Below are positions 6,701 through 6,830 of a stretch of 6,830 nucleotides of DNA, one piece after another; the stretch's first letter is position 1, and every line of letters begins with the position of its first letter. The notes beneath the pieces are model-generated. The model ran no database searches. It was given only the letters and a program-made list of their open reading frames with translations, and was not told where the DNA came from. The stretch covers positions 1-6,830 of the forward strand of contig JAFDTZ010000110.1 in the NCBI GenBank assembly GCA_019594305.1. Reading direction: 5' to 3'. The position numbers and the translations under genes are program-made. This DNA is from Thermoplasmata archaeon (lineage in GTDB: Archaea; Thermoplasmatota; Thermoplasmata; Halarchaeoplasmatales; Halarchaeoplasmataceae).

Positions 6701-6722
6701 GTTTTTATCTTCCCATATATTA
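6701..6722 (+). promoter_or_regulatory. Promoter of the right-edge membrane-protein gene (two candidate TATA boxes)
   Basis: CATATATTA (6714-6722) is centred 26 bases from the ATG at 6744 and predicts a leaderless transcript. GTTTTTATC (6701-6709) would instead start transcription near 6730 and leave a leader of about 14 bases containing GAGGT (6731-6735), a five-base match to the archaeal Shine-Dalgarno core eight bases before the ATG. Both are plausible; the GAGGT favours the upstream box. Confidence 0.45.
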
Positions 6723-6743
6723 CACCTTTAGAGGTCGACAACA

Positions 6744-6830
6744 ATGGACAAGAAAGCATTTTTGGGTTTGTTGTTCTGTCTGGGTGCGGTGGTATTGATA
6801 ATAATCTCAGTATCCATGCCCTGGTATCAG
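6744..6830 (+). CDS. N-terminus of a membrane or exported protein (partial, cut by right edge)
   Basis: Twenty-nine codons are open to the window edge from the ATG at 6744. The visible protein starts MDKKAFLGLLFCLG, a short basic head followed by a hydrophobic helix of about 20 residues (5-24), and then SMPWYQ. The order basic head, helix, proline-tryptophan-tyrosine resembles small multi-helix archaeal membrane proteins in which the first helix leads to an outside loop beginning PWY, but too little is present to assign a family. Codirectional with the surface-protein gene but separated from it by T-runs and its own TATA-like boxes. GAGGT at 6731-6735 supports the chosen start. Confidence 0.6.
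   Translation, partial: MDKKAFLGLLFCLGAVVLIIISVSMPWYQ

Noticed and set aside
6693..6731. Tiny plus-strand frame starting ATGGATAAG, resembling the ATGGACAAG start of the gene at 6744
   Set aside because: Only twelve codons plus a stop, and it runs through the TATA-like boxes; the likeness covers three codons and is probably chance.

Overview
The window looks archaeal, most likely from a Thermoplasmata-type euryarchaeon. That placement is an inference: each gene start has an archaeal TATA box about 25-35 bases upstream, transcripts look leaderless or very short-leadered, the secreted protein carries five N-glycosylation sequons and a C-terminal membrane anchor, and a large winged-helix/ATPase/TPR protein is present, a design I associate with that group. 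I see no rRNA, tRNA, CRISPR array, transposase or phage gene.

Layout, left to right. (1) 1-959, minus strand: a two-helix potassium channel with a TVGYGD filter and a cytoplasmic RCK (TrkA-N/TrkA-C) domain, MthK-like, cut by the left edge within the last part of the RCK C-lobe. (2) 1094-2167, minus: a CorA magnesium channel with the YGMN signature, very like the Thermotoga protein. (3) 2168-2363: a short intergenic stretch holding the corA promoter and one small hairpin. (4) 2364-5072, minus: a 902-residue protein with an N-terminal winged helix, a STAND-type P-loop ATPase and a C-terminal TPR array. (5) 5073-5196: a divergent promoter region with two copies of a GGTGATAAC-like element. (6) 5197-6654, plus: an unrecognised, probably glycosylated, single-pass surface protein with a short cytoplasmic tail. 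(7) 6744-6830, plus: the first 29 residues of another membrane protein, cut by the right edge.

How they fit together. The channel and CorA genes form a cation-homeostasis pair on one strand, but each has its own TATA box, so they need not be one operon. The winged-helix/ATPase/TPR gene and the surface-protein gene are divergently transcribed from a shared 124-bp region, the classic layout for a regulator and its target. The best candidate here for something undescribed is this pair: a nucleotide-switched, possibly DNA-binding sensor beside an orphan exported protein. The link is a hypothesis from layout and promoter repeats only. Sampled lines suggest the channel and CorA genes are clearly more AT-rich than the two genes to their right, so the window may join segments of different origin.
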